From NCBI RefSeq assembly GCF_002078605.1, contig NZ_MSJR01000003.1, positions 62,001 through 126,000 on the forward strand: 64,000 nucleotides of DNA, given 5' to 3'. Below are positions 8,631-16,350 of this stretch, piece after piece. The position numbers and the translations under genes are program-made. The DNA comes from Salegentibacter sediminis. Lineage in GTDB: Bacteria > Bacteroidota > Bacteroidia > Flavobacteriales > Flavobacteriaceae. The notes under the pieces were generated by a model, which was given only the letters and a program-made list of their open reading frames with translations, did not search any database and had not been told where the DNA came from. Each line of letters opens with the position of its first letter. Positions within the stretch are counted from its first letter, which is position 1.

Positions 8631-10634
8631 ATGTCAGTTTTAGAATCAAAAATACCGGCAGGACCACTTGAAGACAAGTGGAAAAACCATAAGAATGATA
8701 TCAACCTGGTTAACCCGGCAAACAAACGTAATATTGATGTTATAGTAATAGGGACAGGACTTGCCGGAGGCAGTGCCGCTGCGACTTTGGCCGAGCTTGG
8801 TTATAATGTTAAGACTTTTTGCTATCAGGATTCTCCTAGAAGAGCACACTCTATTGCTGCTCAGGGAGGTATTAATGCCGCAAAAAACTACCAGGGAGAC
8901 GGTGATTCAGATTACCGGCTATTCTATGACACTATAAAAGGAGGTGATTATCGTTCGCGGGAAGCTAACGTTTATCGCCTTGCCGAAGTATCAGGAAATA
9001 TAATAGACCAATGTGTTGCACAGGGAGTTCCCTTTGCACGTGAATACGGGGGCTTACTTGATAACCGCTCTTTTGGAGGGGTGTTGGTATCCCGTACTTT
9101 TTATGCTAAAGGTCAAACGGGACAGCAGTTGCTTTTAGGAGCTTATTCTGCCATGAACCGACAGATAAACCGGGGTAAGATCAAATCTTATACCCGTCAT
9201 GAAATGCTTGATCTGGTTATTGTTGACGGGAAAGCAAGAGGTATTATTGCCCGCGACCTGGTTACGGGAAAAATAGAAAGGCACAGTGCTCACGCCGTAG
9301 TAATAGGTTCTGGTGGGTACGGAAACGTATTTTACCTTTCTACCAATGCAATGGGGAGTAATGTTACCGCTTCCTGGAAAATCCACAAGAAAGGAGCCTA
9401 CTTTGCCAACCCTTGTTTTACACAAATTCACCCAACCTGTATTCCGGTTTCGGGAGATCATCAGTCTAAATTAACTTTGATGTCTGAGTCTCTTCGGAAT
9501 GATGGTCGAATCTGGGTGCCAAAGAAATTGGAAGATGCCAAAGCTATACAGGAAGGCCGCCTGAAACCTACCGATCTTAAAGAAGAAGACCGCGATTACT
9601 ACCTGGAAAGAAGATACCCGGCTTTTGGTAACCTGGTACCTCGTGATGTGGCTTCCAGAGCAGCAAAAGAGCGTTGTGATGCCGGATACGGTGTGAACAA
9701 AACAGGAGAAGCTGTATTCCTTGATTTTAGTGCGGCCTTTATGCGTTACGGTCAGGAAGCAGCCAATACCCAGCACCTTAAGAATCCTTCAGAAGAAAAA
9801 ATTAAGGAATTAGGAAAAAAGGTAGTCGAAGCAAAATATGGAAACCTTTTCCAGATGTACGAGAAAATTGTAGATCAAAACCCATATGAAACACCAATGA
9901 TGATCTATCCTGCGGTACACTATACTATGGGAGGCATCTGGGTAGATTATAATCTCGAAACTACCATCCCTGGATGTTTTGCAACCGGAGAAGCTAACTT
10001 TTCAGATCACGGTGCAAACAGACTTGGAGCTTCGGCCTTAATGCAAGGCCTGGCCGATGGTTACTTCGTGCTTCCATATACCATTGGGAATTATTTAGCC
10101 GATGATATTAGAACAGGACCTATCCCTACAGATAGTCCTGAATTTGAGGAGGCTGAAAATGCGGTGCGTAGCCAGCTTGAAAAACTTTGTAATAATAACG
10201 GAACAAAATCTGTAGACCACTTTCACAAACGTCTTGGGAAGATTATGTGGAATAAGGCCGGGATGTCCCGTAATGCTGAAGATTTGAAATCGGCGGTCGA
10301 AGAGATTAAAGCGCTTCGGGAAGAATTCTGGAGAGACGTTAAGGTTCCCGGAGAAGTAAACGAACTCAATACAGAGCTGGAGAAAGCAGCCCGTGTGGCC
10401 GATTTCCTTGAATTGGGAGAATTGTTTGCTGTAGATGCCCTTCATCGTAACGAAAGTTGTGGAGGTCACTTTAGGGAAGAATATCAAACCGAAGAAGGGG
10501 AAGCCCTAAGGGATGACGAAAACTTTATGTATGTTGCTGCCTGGGAGTATACCGGTAAACCGAGCGAGGCAATTCTGCATAAAGAAGATCTCAATTACGA
10601 ATTTATCGAAGTTAAAACAAGGAGCTATAAATAG
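8631..10634 (+). CDS. sdhA: Succinate dehydrogenase/fumarate reductase flavoprotein subunit
   Basis: SdhA oxidises succinate to fumarate at a covalently bound FAD on the cytoplasmic side of the membrane. The dinucleotide-binding GTGLAGG is at residues 41-47. The FAD-linking histidine is in [13 protein letters not shown] (His73). The substrate-site segment [11 protein letters not shown], the catalytic-type Arg region [11 protein letters not shown] and the late [20 protein letters not shown] segment are all present. Length is 667 residues, as expected for the Bacteroidota/epsilon-type enzyme that pairs with a b558 anchor. A 69-base gap with a repeat element separates it from sdhB. Confidence 0.97.
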   Translation: MSVLESKIPAGPLEDKWKNHKNDINLVNPANKRNIDVIVIGTGLAGGSAAATLAELGYNVKTFCYQDSPRRAHSIAAQGGINAAKNYQGDGDSDYRLFYDTIKGGDYRSREANVYRLAEVSGNIIDQCVAQGVPFAREYGGLLDNRSFGGVLVSRTFYAKGQTGQQLLLGAYSAMNRQINRGKIKSYTRHEMLDLVIVDGKARGIIARDLVTGKIERHSAHAVVIGSGGYGNVFYLSTNAMGSNVTASWKIHKKGAYFANPCFTQIHPTCIPVSGDHQSKLTLMSESLRNDGRIWVPKKLEDAKAIQEGRLKPTDLKEEDRDYYLERRYPAFGNLVPRDVASRAAKERCDAGYGVNKTGEAVFLDFSAAFMRYGQEAANTQHLKNPSEEKIKELGKKVVEAKYGNLFQMYEKIVDQNPYETPMMIYPAVHYTMGGIWVDYNLETTIPGCFATGEANFSDHGANRLGASALMQGLADGYFVLPYTIGNYLADDIRTGPIPTDSPEFEEAENAVRSQLEKLCNNNGTKSVDHFHKRLGKIMWNKAGMSRNAEDLKSAVEEIKALREEFWRDVKVPGEVNELNTELEKAARVADFLELGELFAVDALHRNESCGGHFREEYQTEEGEALRDDENFMYVAAWEYTGKPSEAILHKEDLNYEFIEVKTRSYK

Positions 10635-10637
10635 AAT

Positions 10638-10699
10638 TGAGAGCTGAGTATTGGGAAGGCAAACTTTTCAATACTTACTACTCACTACTCAATACTGTA
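10638..10699. repeat. Palindromic repeat-like element between sdhA and sdhB
   Basis: The sdhA-sdhB gap contains GAGTATTGGGAAGG facing CAATACTTACTACTC, followed by a tandem-like ACTCACTACTCAATACT. The arms GAGTATTG and CAATACT(T) can pair. Its wording resembles dispersed intergenic elements of Flavobacteriaceae. It lies inside an operon, so any hairpin would be in the sdh mRNA. Confidence 0.5.
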
Positions 10700-10703
10700 C
10701 ATT

Positions 10704-11447
10704 ATGAATCTTACACTTAAAATATGGCGTCAGAAAAACGCTACAACCAAAGGGAAACTACAGACTTATCCCATAAGTGACGTTTCTCCCGATATGTCTT
10801 TCCTGGAAATGTTGGATGTTCTCAATGAGGAATTGATTGAAAAGGGAGAGGAACCTGTGGTTTTTGATCACGATTGTCGTGAAGGTATCTGCGGTACCTG
10901 TAGCCTTCAAATCAATGGTGAGCCGCACGGTCCCGATCGTGCTATTACTACCTGCCAGTTGCATATGAGAATGTTCAAGGATGGAGATACCATCACTATT
11001 GAACCATTTAGAGCTGCAGCTTTCCCGGTTATTAAAGATCTTATGGTAAACAGGGATTCCTTTGAAAGAATTCAGCAGGCAGGAGGTTATGTGTCTGTTA
11101 ATACCTCAGGGAATACTCAGGATGCCAATTCTATACCCGTCCAAAAAAACAATGCCGATGATGCTTTTGATGCTGCTACCTGTATAGGTTGTGGTGCCTG
11201 TGTTGCCGCATGTAAAAATGCCAGTGCGATGCTTTTCACTGCGGCGAAGGTGAGCCAATTTGCTTTGCTACCGCAAGGTAAAGTAGAGGCTACCAGGCGG
11301 GTTCTTGCCATGGTAGAGCAAATGGACAAAGAAGGATTTGGTAACTGTACCAATACCGGGGCCTGTGAAATAGAATGTCCTAAAGGGATCTCTCTGGATA
11401 ATATCGCCAGAATGAATAGAGAATATCTAAGCGCCAGTATGAAATAA
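10704..11447 (+). CDS. sdhB: Succinate dehydrogenase/fumarate reductase iron-sulfur subunit
   Basis: SdhB carries electrons from the FAD of SdhA to the haem/quinone site of SdhC through three Fe-S clusters. All ligands are visible. The [2Fe-2S] set is Cys58, Cys63, Cys66 and Cys84. The two ferredoxin-like sets are Cys160-163-166-170 ([11 protein letters not shown]) and Cys215, 221, 225 ([15 protein letters not shown]). Length is 247 residues. It is the last gene of sdhCAB and is followed 23 bases later by a strong terminator. Its clusters are presumably supplied by the SUF system encoded at the left of the window. Confidence 0.97.
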   Translation: MNLTLKIWRQKNATTKGKLQTYPISDVSPDMSFLEMLDVLNEELIEKGEEPVVFDHDCREGICGTCSLQINGEPHGPDRAITTCQLHMRMFKDGDTITIEPFRAAAFPVIKDLMVNRDSFERIQQAGGYVSVNTSGNTQDANSIPVQKNNADDAFDAATCIGCGACVAACKNASAMLFTAAKVSQFALLPQGKVEATRRVLAMVEQMDKEGFGNCTNTGACEIECPKGISLDNIARMNREYLSASMK

Positions 11448-11470
11448 TACAGGTTAAATTATTTATAATA

Positions 11471-11505
11471 AAAATCCCGGACTTTGAAGTTCGGGATTTT
11501 TTTTT
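11471..11505 (+). terminator. Rho-independent terminator of sdhCAB
   Basis: The arms AAAATCCCG and CGGGATTTT, extended by ACT/AGT around a TTGA loop, form a strong hairpin. It is followed by an uninterrupted run of T (11497-11505). It starts 23 bases after the sdhB stop. Confidence 0.9.
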
Positions 11506-11526
11506 GACCTTACTAAAAACAATACT

Positions 11527-12681
11527 ATGCCCAAATTTCAGCATTTACCTTCTAAACTTCCCGGTGGGAAGACCAGTATTTTCTCGGTAATGAGCAATCT
11601 ATCCAGAAAGCACAAGGCTATAGATATGTCGCAGGGCTTCCCTAATTTCGAAACCGATGCTAAACTTAAGGATTTGGTATGTAAAGCTATGAAAGATGGT
11701 TTTAACCAGTATCCACCTATGAATGGCATTCCTGAATTAAGGGAACAGATAGTGGCTAAAATAGAAAACCTCTACAAAAGAAAGTATAACGAAGCTTCCG
11801 AGATTATTTTTACTGCCGGGGCTACCCAGGCTTTGTATTGTGCCATCACTGCATTTGTTCATCCCGGGGATGAGGTAATCGTTTTTAAGCCGGCTTACGA
11901 TTCTTATGAACCCGATATAAAAATGGCCGGGGGGAAGCCTGTGTTTGTTCAGTTGAAAGGGAAAGATTTTAAAATTGATTGGGAAGAACTGGAACAAAAG
12001 ATTAGTTCCAAAACCCGGATGATCGTCATTAATACCCCGCATAATCCAACGGGAACTATTTTGAGGAAAGACGATATGCTGAAACTGGAAAAATTGTTGG
12101 AAAACACCAACATTATTTTGCTTAGCGATGAGGTTTATGAACACCTTATCTACGATGGCGAGCAACATCAAAGCGCCTCAAAATTCTCCGGTTTAGCCGA
12201 AAGGGCTATCGTTTGTGCTTCTTTTGGAAAAACTTTTCATAATACCGGATGGAAAATGGGCTATTGCGTGGCTCCCGAAGTTTTAATGAAAGAGATCATT
12301 AAATTCCATCAGGCCACAGTTTTTTGTGTAAACCATCCTATGCAGCGTGCTTTTGCTGAATATTTAAAAGAACCTAGACACTATCTAGAACTTGGAGCCT
12401 TCTACCAGCAGAAACGCGATAAATTTCTTGAGCTCATTAAGGATACAAAATTTAAAGCTAAGCTCTCAAAAGGTACTTATTTCCAGGTGTTGGATTATTC
12501 AGAACTTACCGATGAATATGATGTAGATTTTTCCAAGAGGTTAATTACACAATATGGTTTGGCCAGCATCCCGGTTTCGGTATTTAATATTAATGGGAAA
12601 GACAATAAACAATTGCGGTTCTGTTTTGCCAAAACCGATGAAACCCTGGAAAAAGCTGCGGAGATTTTACATAGATTATAG
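11527..12681 (+). CDS. PLP-dependent methionine/aromatic aminotransferase
   Basis: This is a 384-residue class I/II aminotransferase. The closest recognisable relatives are the YbdL-type methionine aminotransferases and kynurenine aminotransferase-like enzymes. Visible are the N-terminal DMSQGFPNFETD, the cofactor-region NTPHNPTGTI, the Asp-Tyr region LSDEVYEHLIYDG and the Schiff-base lysine in SFGKTFHNTGWKMGY (about residue 235). The C-terminal arginine that binds the substrate carboxylate is probably in LRFCFAKTDETL. Substrate preference cannot be settled from sequence. It starts 21 bases after the sdh terminator, so it probably has its own promoter. Confidence 0.85.
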   Translation: MPKFQHLPSKLPGGKTSIFSVMSNLSRKHKAIDMSQGFPNFETDAKLKDLVCKAMKDGFNQYPPMNGIPELREQIVAKIENLYKRKYNEASEIIFTAGATQALYCAITAFVHPGDEVIVFKPAYDSYEPDIKMAGGKPVFVQLKGKDFKIDWEELEQKISSKTRMIVINTPHNPTGTILRKDDMLKLEKLLENTNIILLSDEVYEHLIYDGEQHQSASKFSGLAERAIVCASFGKTFHNTGWKMGYCVAPEVLMKEIIKFHQATVFCVNHPMQRAFAEYLKEPRHYLELGAFYQQKRDKFLELIKDTKFKAKLSKGTYFQVLDYSELTDEYDVDFSKRLITQYGLASIPVSVFNINGKDNKQLRFCFAKTDETLEKAAEILHRL

Positions 12682-12695
12682 CAAATATCTTTGTT

Positions 12696-12792
12696 TCATC
12701 ATTCCGAGGAGACCAGGGCAGACACAGCAATCTGTAGTTTATGATAATGCAGAAAAGACTTTCATCCGATGAGTATCGGGATCTTGATGACG
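12696..12792. repeat. Imperfect inverted-repeat element (CATCATTCCGAG...GATGACG)
   Basis: The element fills the gap between the aminotransferase and pdeM. It begins CATCATTCCGAGGAGACC, contains CAGCAATCTG and ends CTTGATGACG, with ATCCGAT and ATCGGGAT near the right end. The ends are complementary in outline (CATC..., ...GATG). Wording and position resemble the element at 31603-31679. Confidence 0.55.
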
Positions 12793-12821
12793 TATTTATT
12801 TTCCAATTTTTTTAAAAATAA

Positions 12822-13454
12822 ATGACCATAAACCTTCAAAATCAAACTTTTGAACTTCACCCTAGCGGTGCCGCCTTCTGGAAAGAGCAGGAGATACTTC
12901 TAATTAGTGATGTGCATTTAGGAAAGATCTCTCATTTCCGGAAATTTGGGAGTGCGGTGCCATACAAAGCGATCAATGCCAATTTTATAAGATTGAGTGA
13001 GGTAGTTGGAAAATTTCAGCCTAAAACAGTCTGTTTTTTAGGTGACCTTTTCCATAGCAATCTCAACAATGAATGGAAACTTTTTGAAAACTGGCTCAGT
13101 TTTGTAGATGCAAAAGTAGTGCTGATAGCAGGAAATCACGATCTTATTTCGCCGCTGAAATATGAAGAATTAGGAGTAAAAATTTATTCTGAGTGGCACC
13201 TCAACGGTTTTCTGTTAACTCATCATCCCAGACAAATAGAAGGTTTTTTCAATATTTGCGGGCATATTCATCCTGGTTATCGCTTAAATGGAAACGCGAG
13301 GCAAAGCCTTAAGTTGCCTTGTTTTTTTCGTAGAAAAGACCAGTTTATTCTTCCTGCCTTTGGCGAATTTACCGGGAATTATATGATGGAATTAAACGAA
13401 GGAGAAGCCGCCTATGCAATTACCCAAAAAGAAGTAATTTTAATTAGTAAATAG
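12822..13454 (+). CDS. pdeM: Ligase-associated DNA damage response endonuclease PdeM
   Basis: This 210-residue calcineurin-like metallophosphoesterase belongs to the PdeM family, found with DNA ligase/helicase repair cassettes. Metal-binding motifs appear in order: ISDVHLGK (about residues 27-34), FLGDLFHS (about 72), IAGNHD (about 105), LLTHHPRQ (about 130) and CGHIHPGYR (about 147). It starts at ATG 12822 (MTINLQNQTFELHPSG). The next gene begins 6 bases after its stop. The usual neighbours (ligase, DEXH helicase, exonuclease) are not in this window, so the gene is an orphan here. Confidence 0.88.
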   Translation: MTINLQNQTFELHPSGAAFWKEQEILLISDVHLGKISHFRKFGSAVPYKAINANFIRLSEVVGKFQPKTVCFLGDLFHSNLNNEWKLFENWLSFVDAKVVLIAGNHDLISPLKYEELGVKIYSEWHLNGFLLTHHPRQIEGFFNICGHIHPGYRLNGNARQSLKLPCFFRRKDQFILPAFGEFTGNYMMELNEGEAAYAITQKEVILISK

Positions 13455-13460
13455 AAGAAT

Positions 13461-14255
13461 ATGGAAAAGCGCCTGTCTGTTTTAAATGCGATCTCTGTAA
13501 TCCTGGTTATCGCTGTGAGCTATATCTCCCAAACCGGAATTATTAATGGCAATACTATGGGTAGTCTAAGCGCCGAGTATTATAATCTTTTTACTCCGGC
13601 CGGTGATGCATTTGCAATTTGGGGTCTAATTTTTCTTGGTCTTCTTGTTTTTTCGGGCTATCAACTCTATCAGGCTTTCGGACCGAAAAGAGATCTCGCT
13701 TTTCTCCGGAAATCAGGTTACTGGTTCTTTGTGGCCAACCTGGCCAATGCCGCCTGGGTTTTTGCCTGGTTAAACGAGCTCACTGCGCTTTCGGTTTTAT
13801 TGATGTTCCTCATATTATTTTCTCTTATAAAAGTGATTCTCCACACCAATATGGAGCGCTGGGACGCGCCTATTAACATCATCGCTTTTAGCTGGTGGCC
13901 AATTTGCCTGTATTCCGGCTGGATCACGGTGGCTGCCATTGCGAATGTTTCAGCTTACCTGTCTAAAATTGGATGGCATGCCCCATTTTTTTCCGAAGAA
14001 ATATGGACCCTGCTGCTTATCATAATTGCCGGAATTATAAATATTGCTATAATCTACCTTCGGAATATGCGCGAATTTGCCGCCGTGGGGGTTTGGGCTT
14101 TAATCGCGATCTACTTCAGGCATTTTGACGAAATACCCCTTATCTCCTATACAGCCCTAATCACTGCGGTAATCATTTTTTCAAATATTGTTTACCACGG
14201 CTGGATGAATAGAAAAACCAATCCGATGTATAAATTATTCAATAAAGAGAACTAG
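13461..14255 (+). CDS. Polytopic membrane protein, TspO/tryptophan-rich sensory-like
   Basis: This is a 264-residue integral membrane protein with about eight hydrophobic segments. The stretch LFTPAGDAFAIWGLIFLGLLV, together with many tryptophans (WVFAWL, WWPICLYSGWI), recalls the TspO/MBR tryptophan-rich family. It is longer than classical TspO (about 160 residues, five helices), so it may be a distant relative only. It starts 6 bases after pdeM and is probably co-transcribed with it. No ligand or function can be assigned from the sequence. Confidence 0.6.
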   Translation: MEKRLSVLNAISVILVIAVSYISQTGIINGNTMGSLSAEYYNLFTPAGDAFAIWGLIFLGLLVFSGYQLYQAFGPKRDLAFLRKSGYWFFVANLANAAWVFAWLNELTALSVLLMFLILFSLIKVILHTNMERWDAPINIIAFSWWPICLYSGWITVAAIANVSAYLSKIGWHAPFFSEEIWTLLLIIIAGIINIAIIYLRNMREFAAVGVWALIAIYFRHFDEIPLISYTALITAVIIFSNIVYHGWMNRKTNPMYKLFNKEN

Positions 14256-14258
14256 GGA

Positions 14259-15617
14259 TTAGAGCATTCCTTTTATATCATTTCCCCAGGTGGGATACGC
14301 AAAGATCATTTTTTTCACGTCCTGGCAATTCAGGTTTCCGCACATTACCATTACGAACATATTTATCACTTCTGAAGCCTCCGGGCCTATAAGATGAGCT
14401 CCTATTACCTGGCCGGTTTTATTGTCAATAAGGGTTTTGTAGGCATAAACCTTTTCATTAATGTGTTTGGCATTAAACCAATCTGTGGCCAGCTTATGCT
14501 TTACTTTAAAATCGTATCCCTGCTTGCGGGCTTCATCTTCCAGCAGTCCTACAGATGCCAGTTTCGGTAAAGTAAAAACTACCGTGGGTTGTGGGGGATA
14601 ATGCGCTTTTTCCGGCTTGTTTTTGTTGAGCAGATTGGCGGCCACCACCCTCGCTTCCTGGGATGAAAGTGGAGTTAAGGCTAGGCCTTCACTGGCTGAA
14701 ACATCTCCGCAAGCATACACACTTTTATTGGTTGAGTTCTGTAGATACTCGTTTACCACTATGCCATTCCTGTTGAATTCTATATTCCCCTTTTCCAGGT
14801 CCAGTTCGTCAATTGAGGGGACTCTCCCGGCGGTATTAAATACCATTTCGGCTTTTACCGAAATTTCTTTGCCATCCTGAATTGCAGTGACCCTGAAATT
14901 TTTTCTGAGCTTCTCGATGCCGTTGACTTTCGCATTAAAAATAAAGTCGATTCCCAGTTCTTCTTCAGAAACCTGCTGCAGGTATTTGACCATATCCTCA
15001 TCAAAATTATTAAGGATTCTACCTGCCATCTCGATCATGGTAACTTTTACACCTAGACGGGCGGCCACATGAGCAAATTCCATCCCGATATAACCCGCTC
15101 CTATAAAGATCATTGATTCCGGTAGGCTTTCCAGGTTCAAAAAATCATCGCTCAAAAGCGCATGATTCCGGCCCTGAATGGGTAACTCCATTGGTTTATG
15201 CCCGGTGGCGATCACGATTTTATCGGCCGTTACGGTTTTCCCTTCTACCGATAAAGTATTTTCATCAAGAAATTTGGGCGACTGGTGATACATCTCAATG
15301 CCCAGTTTTTTTAATTTCTTCTCGGTTGCTGCCGGCACGGCATCAACAAAAGTATTTTTGAAGGCCATGAGATCTTCCCAGGAGAACTCCGGCCCGCGCG
15401 TTATTCCCTTGCCTTCCATTTTTTTTGTGCGATCCAGGATCTCGGTGAAACCGGTAAGTACTTTTTTAGGGTCACAGCCCCTGTTTGCACAGGTACCACC
15501 ATATTCACGATTATCGGCGATGGCTACTTTCTGCCCTGCATCTACACAGGCATAAGCCACTCTTTTTCCCGCCGTACCGCTTCCTATTACAAATACATCA
15601 AAATGTTTAAAAGCCAT
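14259..15617 (-). CDS. NAD(P)/FAD-dependent disulfide-oxidoreductase family protein
   Basis: This 452-residue protein is built like glutathione reductase and dihydrolipoyl dehydrogenase. It has an FAD site VFVIGSGTAGK (residues 9-17), the redox-active cysteine pair in GGTCANRGCDPKK (Cys43 and Cys48), an NAD(P)-binding GAGYIGMEFA, the second FAD motif VYACGDVSAS and a C-terminal dimerisation domain. The C-terminal HPTxxE motif, whose His is the acid-base of the classical enzymes, reads YPTWGND here, so that His is absent. Its substrate is therefore unclear. It converges with the TspO-like gene, leaving a 3-base gap. Confidence 0.85.
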   Translation of the reverse strand: MAFKHFDVFVIGSGTAGKRVAYACVDAGQKVAIADNREYGGTCANRGCDPKKVLTGFTEILDRTKKMEGKGITRGPEFSWEDLMAFKNTFVDAVPAATEKKLKKLGIEMYHQSPKFLDENTLSVEGKTVTADKIVIATGHKPMELPIQGRNHALLSDDFLNLESLPESMIFIGAGYIGMEFAHVAARLGVKVTMIEMAGRILNNFDEDMVKYLQQVSEEELGIDFIFNAKVNGIEKLRKNFRVTAIQDGKEISVKAEMVFNTAGRVPSIDELDLEKGNIEFNRNGIVVNEYLQNSTNKSVYACGDVSASEGLALTPLSSQEARVVAANLLNKNKPEKAHYPPQPTVVFTLPKLASVGLLEDEARKQGYDFKVKHKLATDWFNAKHINEKVYAYKTLIDNKTGQVIGAHLIGPEASEVINMFVMVMCGNLNCQDVKKMIFAYPTWGNDIKGML

Positions 15618-15742
15618 AATTTCAAATTCTATTCTGAAATTAATGAAGATCGGTGGCTTTGGCTGTTAGGGAAATGGTAAAGTTGGATAACCCATAATTA
15701 CAAAGATTAAAATTTGGTATATTTAAGTGAAATTGATTGAAA

Positions 15743-15982
15743 ATGAAGAAGAAAACAGAAATAAGATTAGACCCATACTTTGAGGAGTTTATTAAGAATG
15801 AAATAAATTCCGGAAAGTACGATTCAGTAAGCGAAGTGGTTCGGGAAGGATTAAAACTTCTGGAAGAAAAGGAAAAATTAAGAGCTTTGAGCAATGCCAT
15901 TCAGGAAGGAATTGATAGTGGAATTGTTGAAGATTTTGATTCTGAGGAATTTCTGAAAAGAATGAAAACTGAAAACCATTAA
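15743..15982 (+). CDS. ParD-like antitoxin (ribbon-helix-helix)
   Basis: This 79-residue protein is the antitoxin of a type II toxin-antitoxin pair. The N-terminal KKKTEIRLDPYFEEFI is a ribbon-helix-helix DNA-binding segment. It is followed by SVSEVVREGLKLLEEKE and a charged tail that would wrap the toxin. I chose ATG 15743; a TTG at 15737 would add only MK. The toxin gene begins directly after its TAA with no spacer, so the two are translationally linked. ParD-ParE complexes typically repress their own promoter, but no operator was identified here. Confidence 0.88.
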   Translation: MKKKTEIRLDPYFEEFIKNEINSGKYDSVSEVVREGLKLLEEKEKLRALSNAIQEGIDSGIVEDFDSEEFLKRMKTENH

Positions 15983-16285
15983 ATGGCAGTATATTTCTTA
16001 ACCAGGAAAGCATTAAATGATTTAGCCGAAATTTGGGATCACACAGTCAAACGCTGGTCAGAGGAACAGGCGGATAAATACTATAGACTTTTAATAGAAG
16101 AGTTTATTTCCATCTCAGAAAATCCAGAATTAGGAAAAAAATATAGCCACATCCAACCGGACTTATTTGCCTCAATTTTTAAGAGGCATTTGATTTTTTA
16201 CAGGAAAATTAGTCCAGGGAAAATCGAAATAACCAGAATTCTACATCAAAGTATGGATGTGCAGTTTCACGTTAAGGAGACTTAG
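15983..16285 (+). CDS. ParE/RelE-superfamily toxin
   Basis: This 100-residue toxin has the ParE fold. It opens with YFLTRKALNDLAEIWDHTVKRW (two helices), continues with ENPELGKKYSHIQPDLFAS, the beta strand HLIFYRK and the closing strand EITRILHQSMD. ParE proteins act on DNA gyrase; RelE relatives act on mRNA. The YF-x-x-KA-DL start and RILHQSMD end are ParE-like. It directly follows the antitoxin gene (TAA then ATG). Confidence 0.88.
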   Translation: MAVYFLTRKALNDLAEIWDHTVKRWSEEQADKYYRLLIEEFISISENPELGKKYSHIQPDLFASIFKRHLIFYRKISPGKIEITRILHQSMDVQFHVKET

Positions 16286-16314
16286 CTTACCTACGTTAAA
16301 AAAATGTTGACTTG

Positions 16315-16345
16315 TTGCGAAGCTGATATCGGCGAATTATCTTTG
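16315..16345 (+). promoter_or_regulatory. mfd promoter with almost no leader
   Basis: TTG at 16315-16317 and TATCTTTG at 16338-16345 are separated by 20 bases, an excellent Bacteroidota consensus. The mfd ATG begins at 16351, only five bases after the -7 box, so the transcript would be leaderless or nearly so. Confidence 0.75.
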
Positions 16346-16350
16346 CGCCA

